A stretch of DNA of 12,433 nt from Tannerella sp. (GTDB taxonomy: Bacteria > Bacteroidota > Bacteroidia > Bacteroidales > Tannerellaceae), in assembly GCA_031275525.1 (NCBI GenBank), contig JAISOP010000185.1, positions 1 to 12,433 of the forward strand. The letters are read 5' to 3'. Below, in pieces: positions 1 through 7,934 of this stretch (position 1 is its first letter; each line of letters starts with the position of its first letter). Below the pieces are notes generated by a model. The model was not told the DNA's origin. It worked only from the letters and a program-made list of their open reading frames with translations, and searched no databases. The position numbers and the translations under genes are program-made.

Positions 1-1
1 C

Positions 2-1708
2 TATCGCTTCGACGACGAGTGGGTGACGCTGAAGAACATGCAGCTGCTGACCGACGCCGGCGTTGATTTCCTGGTCTTTGACGCGACCAACGGCGCGACT
101 TATCCCCGTACGGCTCACACGGTCATGTCGGCGCTCGACGCCATCCGGGCGCAGGGCAAAAATCCGCCCAAAATTGTGTTCTGCACCTCCGCTTCTTCCG
201 GCGACGCCATGCGCGAAGCCTGGGAGATGTGCTACCGTCCCGGCGCCCCCTTCCGCCATCCCGGCTGCTGGCTCTACCTGGACGGGAAACCCCTGATCAT
301 CGGCCGCAAAGATGAAGTGAAAGGCACCTCTCTCGAAGACTTTTTCACCTTCCGCGAACCGCGCTTCCCGCGCGACGGCGCGAAAACCGGCGCATGGTCG
401 TGGATTTCCTTTGCCCGCCCCCAGCACGTGGATTACAACGCCCGCGGCGAGGCCGAGATGATCAGCGTCTCCGTGGCACAGCACCTCGACGTCCATGCCG
501 GCATGGGCGGGTCGGCTTTCTACGGAAACAGGATCAACCGGGGGCGGAGCTATCGCAACGGCTCGCACGGGAATCCCGCAAGGGACATTTTCTACGGATA
601 CAATATCCAGGAACAGTGGGACTATGCCCTGACGCAGGACGTCCCGTTCATCTTCGTGACCGGCTGGAACGAATGGGTGGCCGGCCGGTGGGACAGCCAC
701 GACGGCAATCCCGAACACTCCTGGTTTTGCGACCAGGCCAGCCCCGAATACAGCCGCGACATCGAACCGTCGCTCACCGGCGGCCTCGACGACCATTACT
801 ACATGCAGCTGGTAAACAATATCCGGCGCTACAAGGGCATCGAAGCCGGCCGCGGCTTCAGTCCGGCGCGTACCGTCACCTCTTTCGACGACTGGAACGG
901 GGTCGATACCGCCTATGTTGACTACACCGGCGACACGCGCCACCGGAATCACCCCGGCGCCCCGCCCGCGCTGACGTATACCAACTTCACCGGACGCAAC
1001 GATTTCCATATCCTGAAAAATGCCTGGGACGGGCAATATGTCTACTTCCTGGCCGAAACGGCGGCGCCCCTCACGCCGCCGGACGACGACCGCCGGATGC
1101 GGCTCTACCTCAACACCGATCGCTGCCACGAAACCGGCTGGCTGGGGTTCGACTTCCGGGTCATACGCGGGAACATGCTGCAACGCTATGTCGACGGCGT
1201 GTGGACGGATGTGCAGGCGGTCGACGGCCGCGTCTCGGACAACCGGATGATGCTCGCCGTCCCGCGTGCCGAAACCGGGATGACCGACGGCATTGACCTG
1301 GAATACAAGTGGACTGACAACATGCAGCAGGAAGATCCGCTGGACTGGTACGTAAACGGCGACTGCGCCCCCGGCGGACGCTTCTGCTGCATTTACCGCT
1401 CCGCGGGGAAGGCTTGCAACATCCTGCAATACGGCGCAGACGCCGGCGGACAAACGGACAACAGCCTGCTTTTCGAGCGTGTCATCGACGCCCTGTACTT
1501 TGCCGGCGGCGGAACGGTGCGCGTGCCCGCCGGACGCTACCGCGTGAATGTACTCAGCCTGAAGGCCGGCGTGGAACTGCACCTGGAAAAGGGCGCCGTC
1601 GTAGCGGCCGACGCCGGCAGCCGGCACGCCGCGTTTCGCAACGCCGGCGGCACCGTCACGGGCGAAGGGCGGCTGGAAGGCTTTCCGCCGGCGGGAAACG
1701 GCGATTAA
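2..1708 (+). CDS. Glycoside hydrolase-like multidomain protein, 5' end outside the window
   Basis: The reading frame is open to the left edge (YRFDDEW before the first GTG at 23), so the true start, and any signal peptide, lies outside; 568 codons are visible. Residues 1 to about 280 (numbered from position 2) look like a TIM-barrel of the GH99/GH71/WbsX-like kind: a strand reading VDFLVFDATNG near the start and the motif GWNEW at residues 221-225, typical of these glycan-active enzymes. Residues about 285-465 resemble a CBM9/DOMON-like beta-sandwich (DGQYVYFLAE, MRLYLNTD). From residue 472 the sequence switches to the opening of a pectin-lyase/GH28-type beta-helix (NILQYGADAGGQTDN, then GGGTVRVPAGRYRV) but ends after about 97 residues, too short for a helix with an active site. 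A role in outer-surface polysaccharide breakdown is inference; the substrate is unknown. No partner genes are visible in the window. Confidence 0.65.
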   Translation, partial: YRFDDEWVTLKNMQLLTDAGVDFLVFDATNGATYPRTAHTVMSALDAIRAQGKNPPKIVFCTSASSGDAMREAWEMCYRPGAPFRHPGCWLYLDGKPLIIGRKDEVKGTSLEDFFTFREPRFPRDGAKTGAWSWISFARPQHVDYNARGEAEMISVSVAQHLDVHAGMGGSAFYGNRINRGRSYRNGSHGNPARDIFYGYNIQEQWDYALTQDVPFIFVTGWNEWVAGRWDSHDGNPEHSWFCDQASPEYSRDIEPSLTGGLDDHYYMQLVNNIRRYKGIEAGRGFSPARTVTSFDDWNGVDTAYVDYTGDTRHRNHPGAPPALTYTNFTGRNDFHILKNAWDGQYVYFLAETAAPLTPPDDDRRMRLYLNTDRCHETGWLGFDFRVIRGNMLQRYVDGVWTDVQAVDGRVSDNRMMLAVPRAETGMTDGIDLEYKWTDNMQQEDPLDWYVNGDCAPGGRFCCIYRSAGKACNILQYGADAGGQTDNSLLFERVIDALYFAGGGTVRVPAGRYRVNVLSLKAGVELHLEKGAVVAADAGSRHAAFRNAGGTVTGEGRLEGFPPAGNGD

Positions 1709-1830
1709 CCGTCGCTGACGTGCAGTGACCGGGAACGGGATTGCAGCGTTTGAAAAAAATGCAAAGAACCGCCGGTATCCTGATTTATGTATTATCTTTA
1801 CGAGCTAATTTGCTTAGGTAAATAACGATA

Positions 1831-1919
1831 CGCGAATAAATTATTCACGTGCATTCACGGACCACTTTTTCTTTCTCTGCGGAGCGTAGCGTACGCGTTG
1901 AAGTTTTTTAGAGGTTCCC
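1831..1919 (+). repeat. Degenerate half copy of the 9215-9391 palindrome
   Basis: Positions 1853-1886 match 9326-9359 at 32 of 34 bases, and the terminal part (AGTTTTTTAGAGGTTCCC, ending at 1919) matches the right end of the large palindrome apart from one extra T; the stretch between (about 1887-1901) is rearranged. The centre of the palindrome is also retained (GCGAATAA-A-TTATTCAC at 1832-1848, one mismatch), but the left arm is lost within about 10-20 nt of the centre. The sequence after GGTTCCC differs at the two sites, which fixes the right boundary of the element. It lies in the 289-bp gap after the glycan-active gene; I see no other gene or clear terminator in that gap. Confidence 0.8.
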
Positions 1920-1925
1920 GAATGA

Positions 1926-1954
1926 TTGAAATATCGGGGAAGTTTGTAATTTTG
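1926..1954 (+). promoter_or_regulatory. Putative Bacteroides-type promoter for the arginine decarboxylase gene
   Basis: A TTG at 1926-1928 is followed after 18 nt by TAATTTTG at 1947-1954, a full match to the Bacteroidota -7 consensus TAnnTTTG. The spacing is slightly shorter than the usual 19-21 nt. The expected transcription start near 1961 gives a leader of about 35-70 nt, depending on the start codon used. It lies just right of the repeat ending at 1919, so the repeat is not transcribed from it. Confidence 0.4.
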
Positions 1955-2030
1955 TGTCCCCGAACGGGAACAATTTCGAAACGGCAGGCGGGAACAAGTG
2001 AATATAAATTGGATAAAACGGATTTTTGAG

Positions 2031-2564
2031 ATGGTAAAGAAAGTAGGAAACTTAATCCCGAATACCTTTTTTATAGCAAAAGGCAGTGGCGATTCCGACC
2101 TGGAGAAACATGCCGGCTCGTATCACATGGCATTGTATGACGCGGGTATTGCGGATTTCAATATCATGACCTATTCTTCGGTCATTCCGGCCACGGCGCA
2201 TTTGGTGACAATGGACGAAATAGACCTGCCTCCCTTCGGCTCGGAGATGAAAACAATCATGGCTGTTTCGCACGGATATCAGGACGAATTTGTGTCGGCC
2301 GGCATTGTTTATGCCTGGATGTACAGGGATGAAAATTTTGACGAGAAAGTCGGCGGATTAGTCTGTGAGGTGAGTGGGCGTTACCGGATTGAAGAACTGG
2401 AATCGCGCCTGATTCGCGTCATTAACGATTTGCATCAAAAAACCTACGGAAAGTATTACCTGGGTGAATTGAATTTTGTAACCGAAGGTCTCACGATCGA
2501 GAAACGCTACGGTACGGCGTTGGCCGCTCTGTGTTTCACGGATTTCTTGCTCCCCTCCGTGTGA
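2031..2564 (+). CDS. pdaD: Pyruvoyl-dependent arginine decarboxylase
   Basis: Predicted to convert L-arginine to agmatine and CO2, the first step of a polyamine route, using a self-generated pyruvoyl group instead of PLP. From ATG 2031 the protein has 177 residues, normal for the PvlArgDC family. The family pattern is clear: NLIPNTFFIAKGSG near the N terminus, AGSYHMALYDAGI, then the self-cleavage site TYSSVIP with Ser49-Ser50, where Ser50 should become the pyruvoyl group, and a conserved acidic position in GLVCEVSG (Glu113), the likely proton donor. An in-frame GTG at 1998 would add 11 residues; I prefer ATG 2031 because homology begins right after it. The aminotransferase gene follows after 26 nt, suggesting co-transcription. 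Arginine specificity is from family knowledge and not tested here. Confidence 0.88.
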   Translation: MVKKVGNLIPNTFFIAKGSGDSDLEKHAGSYHMALYDAGIADFNIMTYSSVIPATAHLVTMDEIDLPPFGSEMKTIMAVSHGYQDEFVSAGIVYAWMYRDENFDEKVGGLVCEVSGRYRIEELESRLIRVINDLHQKTYGKYYLGELNFVTEGLTIEKRYGTALAALCFTDFLLPSV

Positions 2565-2590
2565 AAGACAGACAAAGAAAGGGCGTTGAA

Positions 2591-3907
2591 ATGCAACAGA
2601 CACCGGTAGATTATCAGACCGTCAAGCGTGTAATCGGCAGTTATGGGCTACCGGACTTCGGCAAGGCGACCATCCGCGAAGTGGTGGCTATTTCCCATCA
2701 ATTGGAACAGGAAACGGGGACGGAATTTATTCACATGGAAATGGGCGTGCCCGGTTTGAAGCCGGCGCAGGCTGGCGTTGAGGCCGAGATCAAGGCCCTG
2801 CAAAACGGTATTGCCGCCGTTTATCCGAATATCAACGGGCTGCAGGAACTGAAAGACGAGGCCTCGCGTTTCATCAAGGCGTTTGTGAATGTGGATGTAG
2901 CGCCGGAGGGATGTGTGCCCGTAACCGGTTCGATGCAGGGGACATACGCCTCGTTCCTGACTTGTGGACAGTGCGATGCGGCGAGGAACATGATTCTTTT
3001 CATCGACCCCGGTTTTCCGGTACAGAAACAGCAAATCACGGTGATGGGCTATCGCTATGCCTCGTTTGACGTCTATGAACACCGGGGAGACAAGTTGCGC
3101 ACGATTTTGGAACACTACCTATCGCAAGGGACGATTGCGGCTATGGTTTATTCCAACCCGAACAACCCGGCCTGGTTTTGCCTGACGGAAAGCGAACTGC
3201 AAATCATCGGCGAGATGGCGGCACGCTATGACACCATTGTGATCGAAGACCTCGCCTATTTCGCGATGGACTTCCGGCAACCCCTGGGGACGCCCTTTCA
3301 GCCGCCTTACCAGGCCAGTGTAGCCCGTTATACGGATCATTACATACTGCAAATCTCCGGTTCGAAGGCATTCAGCTACGCCGGCCAGCGCATCGGCGTA
3401 ACAGCGATATCCGACAAACTGTACCACCGCACCTATCCGGGTTTGACGCAACGCTATGGCGGTGGCGCTTTCGGCATGGCCTACATTCATCGCGTGCTCT
3501 ATGCCCTCTCATCCGGCACAAGCCATTCCGCACAATACGCCCTGGCAGCCATGTTCAAGGCGGCATCCGACGGCGCGTTCGATTTTGTTGCCGAAGTGAA
3601 GGAATACGGCCGCCGTGCGGAACGGCTGAAACGGATTTTCGTCAACCACGGCTTTTATCTCGTATATGATCGCGATCTAGATGCGCCGATTGCCGACGGT
3701 TTCTATTTTACAATCGCCTATCCGGGCCTGACCGGTGGACAGTTGATGGAAGAATTGATGTATTACGGCGTCAGCGCCATATCGCTAAGTACAACCGGCA
3801 GTAACCAGGAAGGTTTACGCGCCTGTACGTCGTTCATCAAACCGCATCAGTACGAGCTACTTGACAAACGCTTGCAGCATTTTGAAGCGCATCACCCCGT
3901 CGATTAA
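2591..3907 (+). CDS. PLP-dependent aminotransferase, class I/II (fold type I)
   Basis: A cytosolic PLP enzyme of the aspartate aminotransferase superfamily, 438 residues from ATG 2591. Visible landmarks are the substrate/PLP Asn in YSNPNNPA (Asn192), the Asp that pairs with the pyridine nitrogen in IEDLAY (Asp220, with Tyr223), the Schiff-base lysine in SGSKAFSYAGQRIG (Lys259), and the C-terminal carboxylate-binding Arg in EGLRACTS. Substrate cannot be read from sequence. An in-frame ATG at 2531 would overlap the decarboxylase gene by 34 nt and add 20 residues (MFHGFLAP...) that do not look like family sequence, so 2591 is preferred. Its position 26 nt behind pdaD suggests a two-gene unit, perhaps in arginine/agmatine or related amino-acid metabolism, but that link is inference. 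Gene names such as aspC would over-specify it. Confidence 0.85.
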   Translation: MQQTPVDYQTVKRVIGSYGLPDFGKATIREVVAISHQLEQETGTEFIHMEMGVPGLKPAQAGVEAEIKALQNGIAAVYPNINGLQELKDEASRFIKAFVNVDVAPEGCVPVTGSMQGTYASFLTCGQCDAARNMILFIDPGFPVQKQQITVMGYRYASFDVYEHRGDKLRTILEHYLSQGTIAAMVYSNPNNPAWFCLTESELQIIGEMAARYDTIVIEDLAYFAMDFRQPLGTPFQPPYQASVARYTDHYILQISGSKAFSYAGQRIGVTAISDKLYHRTYPGLTQRYGGGAFGMAYIHRVLYALSSGTSHSAQYALAAMFKAASDGAFDFVAEVKEYGRRAERLKRIFVNHGFYLVYDRDLDAPIADGFYFTIAYPGLTGGQLMEELMYYGVSAISLSTTGSNQEGLRACTSFIKPHQYELLDKRLQHFEAHHPVD

Positions 3908-3937
3908 CTCTATTTACGATATATTAACCTGGGGATA

Positions 3938-3969
3938 TTTGGCTATCCTTTGTAAACTCCCTATATTGT
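3938..3969 (+). promoter_or_regulatory. Weak putative promoter for the yqgE-like gene
   Basis: TTTG at 3938-3941 is separated by 20 nt from TATATTGT at 3962-3969, which keeps the TAnnTT core of the Bacteroidota -7 element but not the final TG. The predicted start near 3975 would leave a leader of about 25 nt before ATG 3999. The 91-nt gap is AT-rich and has no hairpin, so read-through from the aminotransferase gene is an alternative. Confidence 0.3.
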
Positions 3970-3998
3970 GACCCATTTTCAAAATAATTGTAAAAAAG

Positions 3999-4595
3999 AT
4001 GGCTCAATACAGGGATGTTTTCAAAATTAAGCATAACGACTTATGTCCGGAGAAAGGGAAAATACTCATATCCGAGCCTTTCCTGCAAGATGTATATTTT
4101 CAGCGATCGGTAGTGCTTTTGGTCGAACACAGCATAAAGGGTTCGATGGGATTGGTTGTGAATAAACAAACTACTTTAATCGTCAATGACCTTTTCCCGG
4201 AGTTGAAAAAACTGCCGGATATCCCCATTTTTCTGGGTGGGCCGGTCGCTTCCAATCATTTGTTTTTTATTCATTCACTGGGACCGGAGGTGGTTCCGGA
4301 CAGTGTGCGGATTCATGGGAATTTGCGCTTTGACGGGAACTTCGAGGCATTGAGGGATTATCTTTCCGAAGGGCATCCGGCTAAAGGTGTCGTAAAGTTT
4401 TTTTTAGGCTATTCCGGCTGGGAAAACAATCAACTGAATACAGAAATTGTCCGTAATTCGTGGTTAGTCAGTCATTCGTCGCCCGAAAGCATTCTGCTCG
4501 CCGAAGACGATTTGTACTGGAATCACGCTGTGGAAGGGCTGGGGGATCCGTACAGTAGCTGGACAAACTTTCCGAAATTTCCGGAAATGAATTGA
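3999..4595 (+). CDS. YqgE/AlgH family protein (DUF179)
   Basis: Member of the conserved YqgE/AlgH family, single-domain proteins of about 180-200 residues whose biochemical role is still unclear; the name AlgH comes from alginate regulation in Pseudomonas and should not be carried over. The 198-residue product has the whole family pattern: GKILISEPFLQD near residues 20-31, VVLLVEHSIKGSMGLVVNK (about 38-56), FLGGPV (78-83), and the signature LGYSGWENNQLNTEI (from about 136) followed by NSWLV. No signal peptide or membrane segment is visible, so it should be cytosolic. ATG 3999 is preceded by an A-rich stretch and no Shine-Dalgarno sequence, as is usual in this phylum. Its stop codon is 6 bp from the stop codon of folK on the other strand. 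Confidence 0.92.
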   Translation: MAQYRDVFKIKHNDLCPEKGKILISEPFLQDVYFQRSVVLLVEHSIKGSMGLVVNKQTTLIVNDLFPELKKLPDIPIFLGGPVASNHLFFIHSLGPEVVPDSVRIHGNLRFDGNFEALRDYLSEGHPAKGVVKFFLGYSGWENNQLNTEIVRNSWLVSHSSPESILLAEDDLYWNHAVEGLGDPYSSWTNFPKFPEMN

Positions 4596-4601
4596 CCGCT
4601 G

Positions 4602-5066
4602 TCAAGTATTCGACTCATACAACGCGCCGATGGTTTGTTTGAGTACCGGATGTTGCAGCCAAGGGGCAATCTCGGCTAAGGGCTGTAGCACAAACGTCCG
4701 CCGGTGCATTTGGGGATGAGGAAGAATGAGGTTGGGTTGCTCCAGGATGAACTGGTCGTACAAGAGGATGTCTATGTCGATCAGGCGATCCTGATAGGCT
4801 GTTCCACAGGTTTTGGCGGTACGTCCCAAGTCGCGTTCGATTTGCAGGATGGAGGAGAGCAGTTCCTGGGGCGGAAGCGCTGTTTCCAGTTGAACGACGA
4901 CATTCAGGAAGGAATGGGGCGAGTCATAACCCCACGGCACCGTCTCGTAAAAACGGGAAAGGGCCAGGAGATGTCCCGCCCTTTTGTCCAGCAAACTTGC
5001 CGCTGCCCTCAGTTGCTGCCGTCTGTTTCCGAGATTGGCGCCTAAACTCAGATACGTTATTGCCAT
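4602..5066 (-). CDS. folK: 2-amino-4-hydroxy-6-hydroxymethyldihydropteridine pyrophosphokinase
   Basis: HPPK transfers pyrophosphate from ATP to 6-hydroxymethyl-7,8-dihydropterin, the step before dihydropteroate synthase in folate synthesis. The 154-residue length fits a stand-alone HPPK. Visible family features are the N-terminal SLGANLGNR, the FLNVVVQLET strand, IERDLGR, the metal-binding pair in RLIDIDILLYD (Asp97 and Asp99, like Asp95/Asp97 of the E. coli enzyme), and the LPHPQMHRRTFVLQPLAEIAP block. It is the last gene of the leftward block, 10 nt behind queA, and has no visible promoter of its own. No fused DHNA or DHPS domain is present. Confidence 0.95.
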   Translation of the reverse strand: MAITYLSLGANLGNRRQQLRAAASLLDKRAGHLLALSRFYETVPWGYDSPHSFLNVVVQLETALPPQELLSSILQIERDLGRTAKTCGTAYQDRLIDIDILLYDQFILEQPNLILPHPQMHRRTFVLQPLAEIAPWLQHPVLKQTIGALYESNT

Positions 5067-5076
5067 CCGGAGGTTT

Positions 5077-6126
5077 TTACAGGATCAGCATCGCGTCGCC
5101 GTAGGCACAAAACTTGTATTTCTCCTTGATGGCCGTCTGGTACGCAGACATCGTCAGTTCATAACCGCCAAACGAGGCCGTCATCATCAATAAGGTCGAA
5201 AACGGCATGTGGAAGTTCGTAATCATCGCATTGGCTATGCTGAACTCATAAGGGTGAAAAATAAACTTGTTCGTCCAGCCGTCGAATACCTTGAGATGCC
5301 TGTCGGTGCTTACCGACGACTCGAGCGCCCGCATCACGGACGAACCGACCGCACAGATACGGCGTCCCTTGTCGATAGCCGCGTTGACGGTGTCCACCAC
5401 TTCCCGGCCGATAATGGCCTGTTCGGAATCAATCTTGTGTTTCGACAGGTCTTCCACGTCGATTTCGCGATAGTTTCCCAGTCCGGAATGAACGGTCAGG
5501 AAGACGAACTTGCTATCCTTGATTTCCAGTCGTCTCATCAACTCCCGGCTGAAGTGCAGACCGGCAGCCGGCGCCACCACGGCGCCTTCTTCCGTCGCGT
5601 AAATGGTTTGGTAGCGTTCGGCATCCTCGGGCTGCACCGGACGGTCGATGTACTTGGGCAACGGCGTTTCGCCCATGGCATACAGCGCTTTCTTAAACGC
5701 CTCATGCGGGCCGTCATACAGGAAGCGTAGGGTCCTTCCACGCGAAGTGGTGTTGTCGATCACTTCGGCAACCATGGATTCGTCATCCCCGAAATACAAC
5801 TTATTGCCGATCCGGATTTTCCGCGCCGGATCTACCAGCACATCCCACAGGTGAAGGTTGGGGTTCAGTTCGCGTAACAGGAACACCTCTATTTTCGCTC
5901 CCGTCTTTTCCTTGTTCCCATACAAACGAGCGGGAAACACCTTGGTATTGTTCATGACAAATACGTCTCCTGCGCCAAAATAGGCAATTATATCCTTGAA
6001 TATCTTATGCTCGATTTTGCCGGTCTTCCGGTGTATCACCATCAAGCGCGCTTCGTCCCGGCGGGGCGCCGGATACTTTGCAATCAAATTCGCCGGAAAA
6101 TTAAATTTGAATTTAGACAGTTTCAT
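5077..6126 (-). CDS. queA: S-adenosylmethionine:tRNA ribosyltransferase-isomerase
   Basis: QueA moves the ribosyl part of SAM onto 7-aminomethyl-7-deazaguanine in the anticodon wobble position of tRNAs with GUN anticodons, forming epoxyqueuosine. The 349-residue product is a full-length family member: AKYPAPRRDEARLMV at the N terminus, DVFVMNNTKVFPARLYG, the hallmark VVAPAAGLHFS, HSGLGNYREID, KIDSEQ, AVGSSVMRALES and, near the C terminus, MITNFHMPFSTLLMM. Small departures from proteobacterial QueA (KIDSE where many have MHSE) are what I recall from Bacteroidota versions. Its ATG lies inside the end of truB with a 14-nt overlap (ATGAAACTGTCTAA includes the truB stop), which suggests translational coupling. 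Confidence 0.95.
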   Translation of the reverse strand: MKLSKFKFNFPANLIAKYPAPRRDEARLMVIHRKTGKIEHKIFKDIIAYFGAGDVFVMNNTKVFPARLYGNKEKTGAKIEVFLLRELNPNLHLWDVLVDPARKIRIGNKLYFGDDESMVAEVIDNTTSRGRTLRFLYDGPHEAFKKALYAMGETPLPKYIDRPVQPEDAERYQTIYATEEGAVVAPAAGLHFSRELMRRLEIKDSKFVFLTVHSGLGNYREIDVEDLSKHKIDSEQAIIGREVVDTVNAAIDKGRRICAVGSSVMRALESSVSTDRHLKVFDGWTNKFIFHPYEFSIANAMITNFHMPFSTLLMMTASFGGYELTMSAYQTAIKEKYKFCAYGDAMLIL

Positions 6127-6841
6127 CTTCTATTGTTTTTATTATTATTTTCTCCAAAAAATCATCCATCCGGTCGGCCGGCAGACACCTATCCAGCGTC
6201 ACGTCTCCGATCCGCGTACGCTGCAAGGCCGTCAGGTGCGCACCGGAATGAAGTGCCAAACCTATATCGCGTGCCAGTGCACGAATGTAAGTGCCCTTGC
6301 TGCATACGACCCGGATTTGAATCACCGGCAAAGCGCAGGCCAACAGTTCGATCTCGTCGATGACCAGCGTCCTGGCCTTTAGCGGCGCATCCCTACCCGT
6401 CCGCGCCAACTCGTAGGCCCGTTTCCCGTTAATTTTGCAGGCCGAAAAGGCCGGCGGCACCTGCCGGATTTCTCCCGTAAACCTCGTCAGCACCTCCCGC
6501 ACCATTTCGCAGGTGATATGGCCGACCGGATACGTCCGGTCTATCTCCTTTTCCAGGTCGAACGAAGGCGTCGTCTCGCCCAGTTTGAGCGTAGCGATGT
6601 ATTCCTTGGTCTGGTGCTGGAATTCGTCAATCCGCCGGGTCGCTTTTCCCGTGCATACAACCATGACGCCTGTTGCTTTCGGATCCAGCGTCCCAGCATG
6701 TCCCACCTTAATTTTCCGCACGTTCAACTTGCGCGAAAGCTTGTAGCGAAACCGGTTTACCAAATCGAACGACGTCCAGTCGAGCGGCTTGTTAAAGTAA
6801 AGCGTTTCTCCCGCCATGAAATCCATCTCTCTACGCTCCAT
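6113..6841 (-). CDS. truB: tRNA pseudouridine(55) synthase
   Basis: TruB isomerises U55 in the T loop of most elongator tRNAs to pseudouridine. The 242-residue protein has the catalytic motif GHAGTLDPKATGVM at residues 47-60 with the nucleophile Asp53 (Asp48 in E. coli), the QTKEYIATLKLGETTPSFD segment with Tyr81, and CSKGTYIR at 180-187. It is shorter than the 314-residue E. coli protein because it lacks the C-terminal PUA-type extension, as is common in this phylum. ATG 6841 starts 3 nt after the uppP stop codon. Further in-frame ATGs at 6826 and 6817 are possible starts, since the family sequence begins only at about residue 11. The gene overlaps queA by 14 nt. Confidence 0.95.
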   Translation of the reverse strand: MERREMDFMAGETLYFNKPLDWTSFDLVNRFRYKLSRKLNVRKIKVGHAGTLDPKATGVMVVCTGKATRRIDEFQHQTKEYIATLKLGETTPSFDLEKEIDRTYPVGHITCEMVREVLTRFTGEIRQVPPAFSACKINGKRAYELARTGRDAPLKARTLVIDEIELLACALPVIQIRVVCSKGTYIRALARDIGLALHSGAHLTALQRTRIGDVTLDRCLPADRMDDFLEKIIIKTIEDETV

Positions 6842-6844
6842 CTC

Positions 6845-7651
6845 TCACTTTACCAATGAATAAATGATGGCAAACAGACCGGCAATCACGCAATAGTATG
6901 CGAAATAAATCAGTTTGCCCTTTTTGACTAACCGGATCATCCACCGGCAGGCCAGTGTCCCCGTCACAAAGGCGGCCAGGAAACCGATTCCCAGTGCTAC
7001 CGGCCCGAAACCGGACGCATTTGCACTAAAACCGCCCTTCAACAAATCCAGCACGGCTTCTCCCAATACCGGAAGAATAACCATCAGGAAAGAAAACCCG
7101 GCCACCTGTTCCCTCCGGTTCCCCAGTAACAGGCCGGCCGCAATGGTCGATCCCGAACGCGAAAGACCCGGCAACACGGCGCACGCCTGAGCGATGCCTA
7201 TCCAAAAAGCATCCCTGTAGGAAATCGCATCTTTCCGCACTGTCCCGGCATAGCCGGAAAAGGCCAGCAGACCAGCCGTAATCAACAGCATGATGCCCGT
7301 TAGCATCAATCCGCTCCCGAACAGGGTTTCCACCTGCTCCTTGAACAACAGGCCGACAATGCCCACCGGAATCATCGAAATTCCTATTTTACAAAGCATT
7401 TGTGTCTCCTTGTTCCACCGCAAAGCAAAGAATCCCTTGACAAGGCCGGACACATCTTTCCACAGCACGCAGACCGTACTCAACACCGTAGCGGCATGAA
7501 CCACCACCGCAAACGTCAGGTTTTCCTCGCCGTTCAACCCAAACAGCGTCCCTGCAATCGCCAGGTGGCCGCTGCTGCTGACCGGAAGAAACTCCGTCAA
7601 CCCCTGAATAATACCGAGAATAAGCGCCTCAATCAATTCATCCGGCCGCAT
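6845..7651 (-). CDS. uppP: Undecaprenyl-diphosphatase, UppP/BacA family
   Basis: An integral inner-membrane phosphatase that converts undecaprenyl diphosphate to undecaprenyl phosphate, the lipid carrier for peptidoglycan and surface polysaccharides; high levels give bacitracin resistance in known cases. The 268 residues are almost entirely hydrophobic segments. Both catalytic signatures are present: LTEFLPVSSSGH at 18-29 (Glu20, the serine cluster, His29) and PGLSRSGST at 161-169 (Arg165). The hydrophobic segments between and after them (for example about 218-236 and 247-265) agree with the usual multi-pass topology. The start overlaps the end of the DUF3098 gene by 14 nt and the stop is 3 nt from truB, so it is firmly inside the leftward transcription unit. 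Confidence 0.95.
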   Translation of the reverse strand: MRPDELIEALILGIIQGLTEFLPVSSSGHLAIAGTLFGLNGEENLTFAVVVHAATVLSTVCVLWKDVSGLVKGFFALRWNKETQMLCKIGISMIPVGIVGLLFKEQVETLFGSGLMLTGIMLLITAGLLAFSGYAGTVRKDAISYRDAFWIGIAQACAVLPGLSRSGSTIAAGLLLGNRREQVAGFSFLMVILPVLGEAVLDLLKGGFSANASGFGPVALGIGFLAAFVTGTLACRWMIRLVKKGKLIYFAYYCVIAGLFAIIYSLVK

Positions 7652-7910
7652 TTCCCTTGTCTTTCAGGGATTTTTCATCCTTCGACTGGTTTTTTCCGTT
7701 TTTCAGGATACCTACCATCATCAACAAAAATCCGATCATTGTCACCACCGGAGCCACTGCAATCCGTTGTTTGCTGAAAATCGACGGGTTGAAAGAAATT
7801 CCGTCCGGCGAACTGCCGCCACTCATCAAAACAAAACCGATCACAATCAGTACGATGGCACATGCGATCCAAATAAAATTTCCCTTACCAAAAGCAAAAT
7901 CCCGATTCAT
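7638..7910 (-). CDS. Small two-helix membrane protein, DUF3098-like
   Basis: A 90-residue protein with two hydrophobic segments (about residues 12-29, IWIACAIVLIVIGFVLM, and 51-68, AVAPVVTMIGFLLMMVGI) joined by a polar loop with GISFNPSIFSKQRIAVAP, and a highly charged C-terminal tail (KNGKNQSKDEKSLKDKG). This matches what I know of the DUF3098 family, which in Bacteroidota typically sits between ftsX and uppP; no biochemical function is established. It begins 24 nt downstream of the ftsX stop and overlaps uppP by 14 nt. The synteny suggests a link to envelope or divisome function, which is inference only. Confidence 0.85.
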   Translation of the reverse strand: MNRDFAFGKGNFIWIACAIVLIVIGFVLMSGGSSPDGISFNPSIFSKQRIAVAPVVTMIGFLLMMVGILKNGKNQSKDEKSLKDKGNAAG

Positions 7911-7934
7911 AATCTTTCTATATTTATTTCACAA

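Noticed and set aside
1714..1760. Terminator after the glycan-active gene (CGCTG...CAGCG followed by an A-run)
   Set aside because: The possible stem is only about 5 bp, the spacing is long and no T-run follows on the plus strand.
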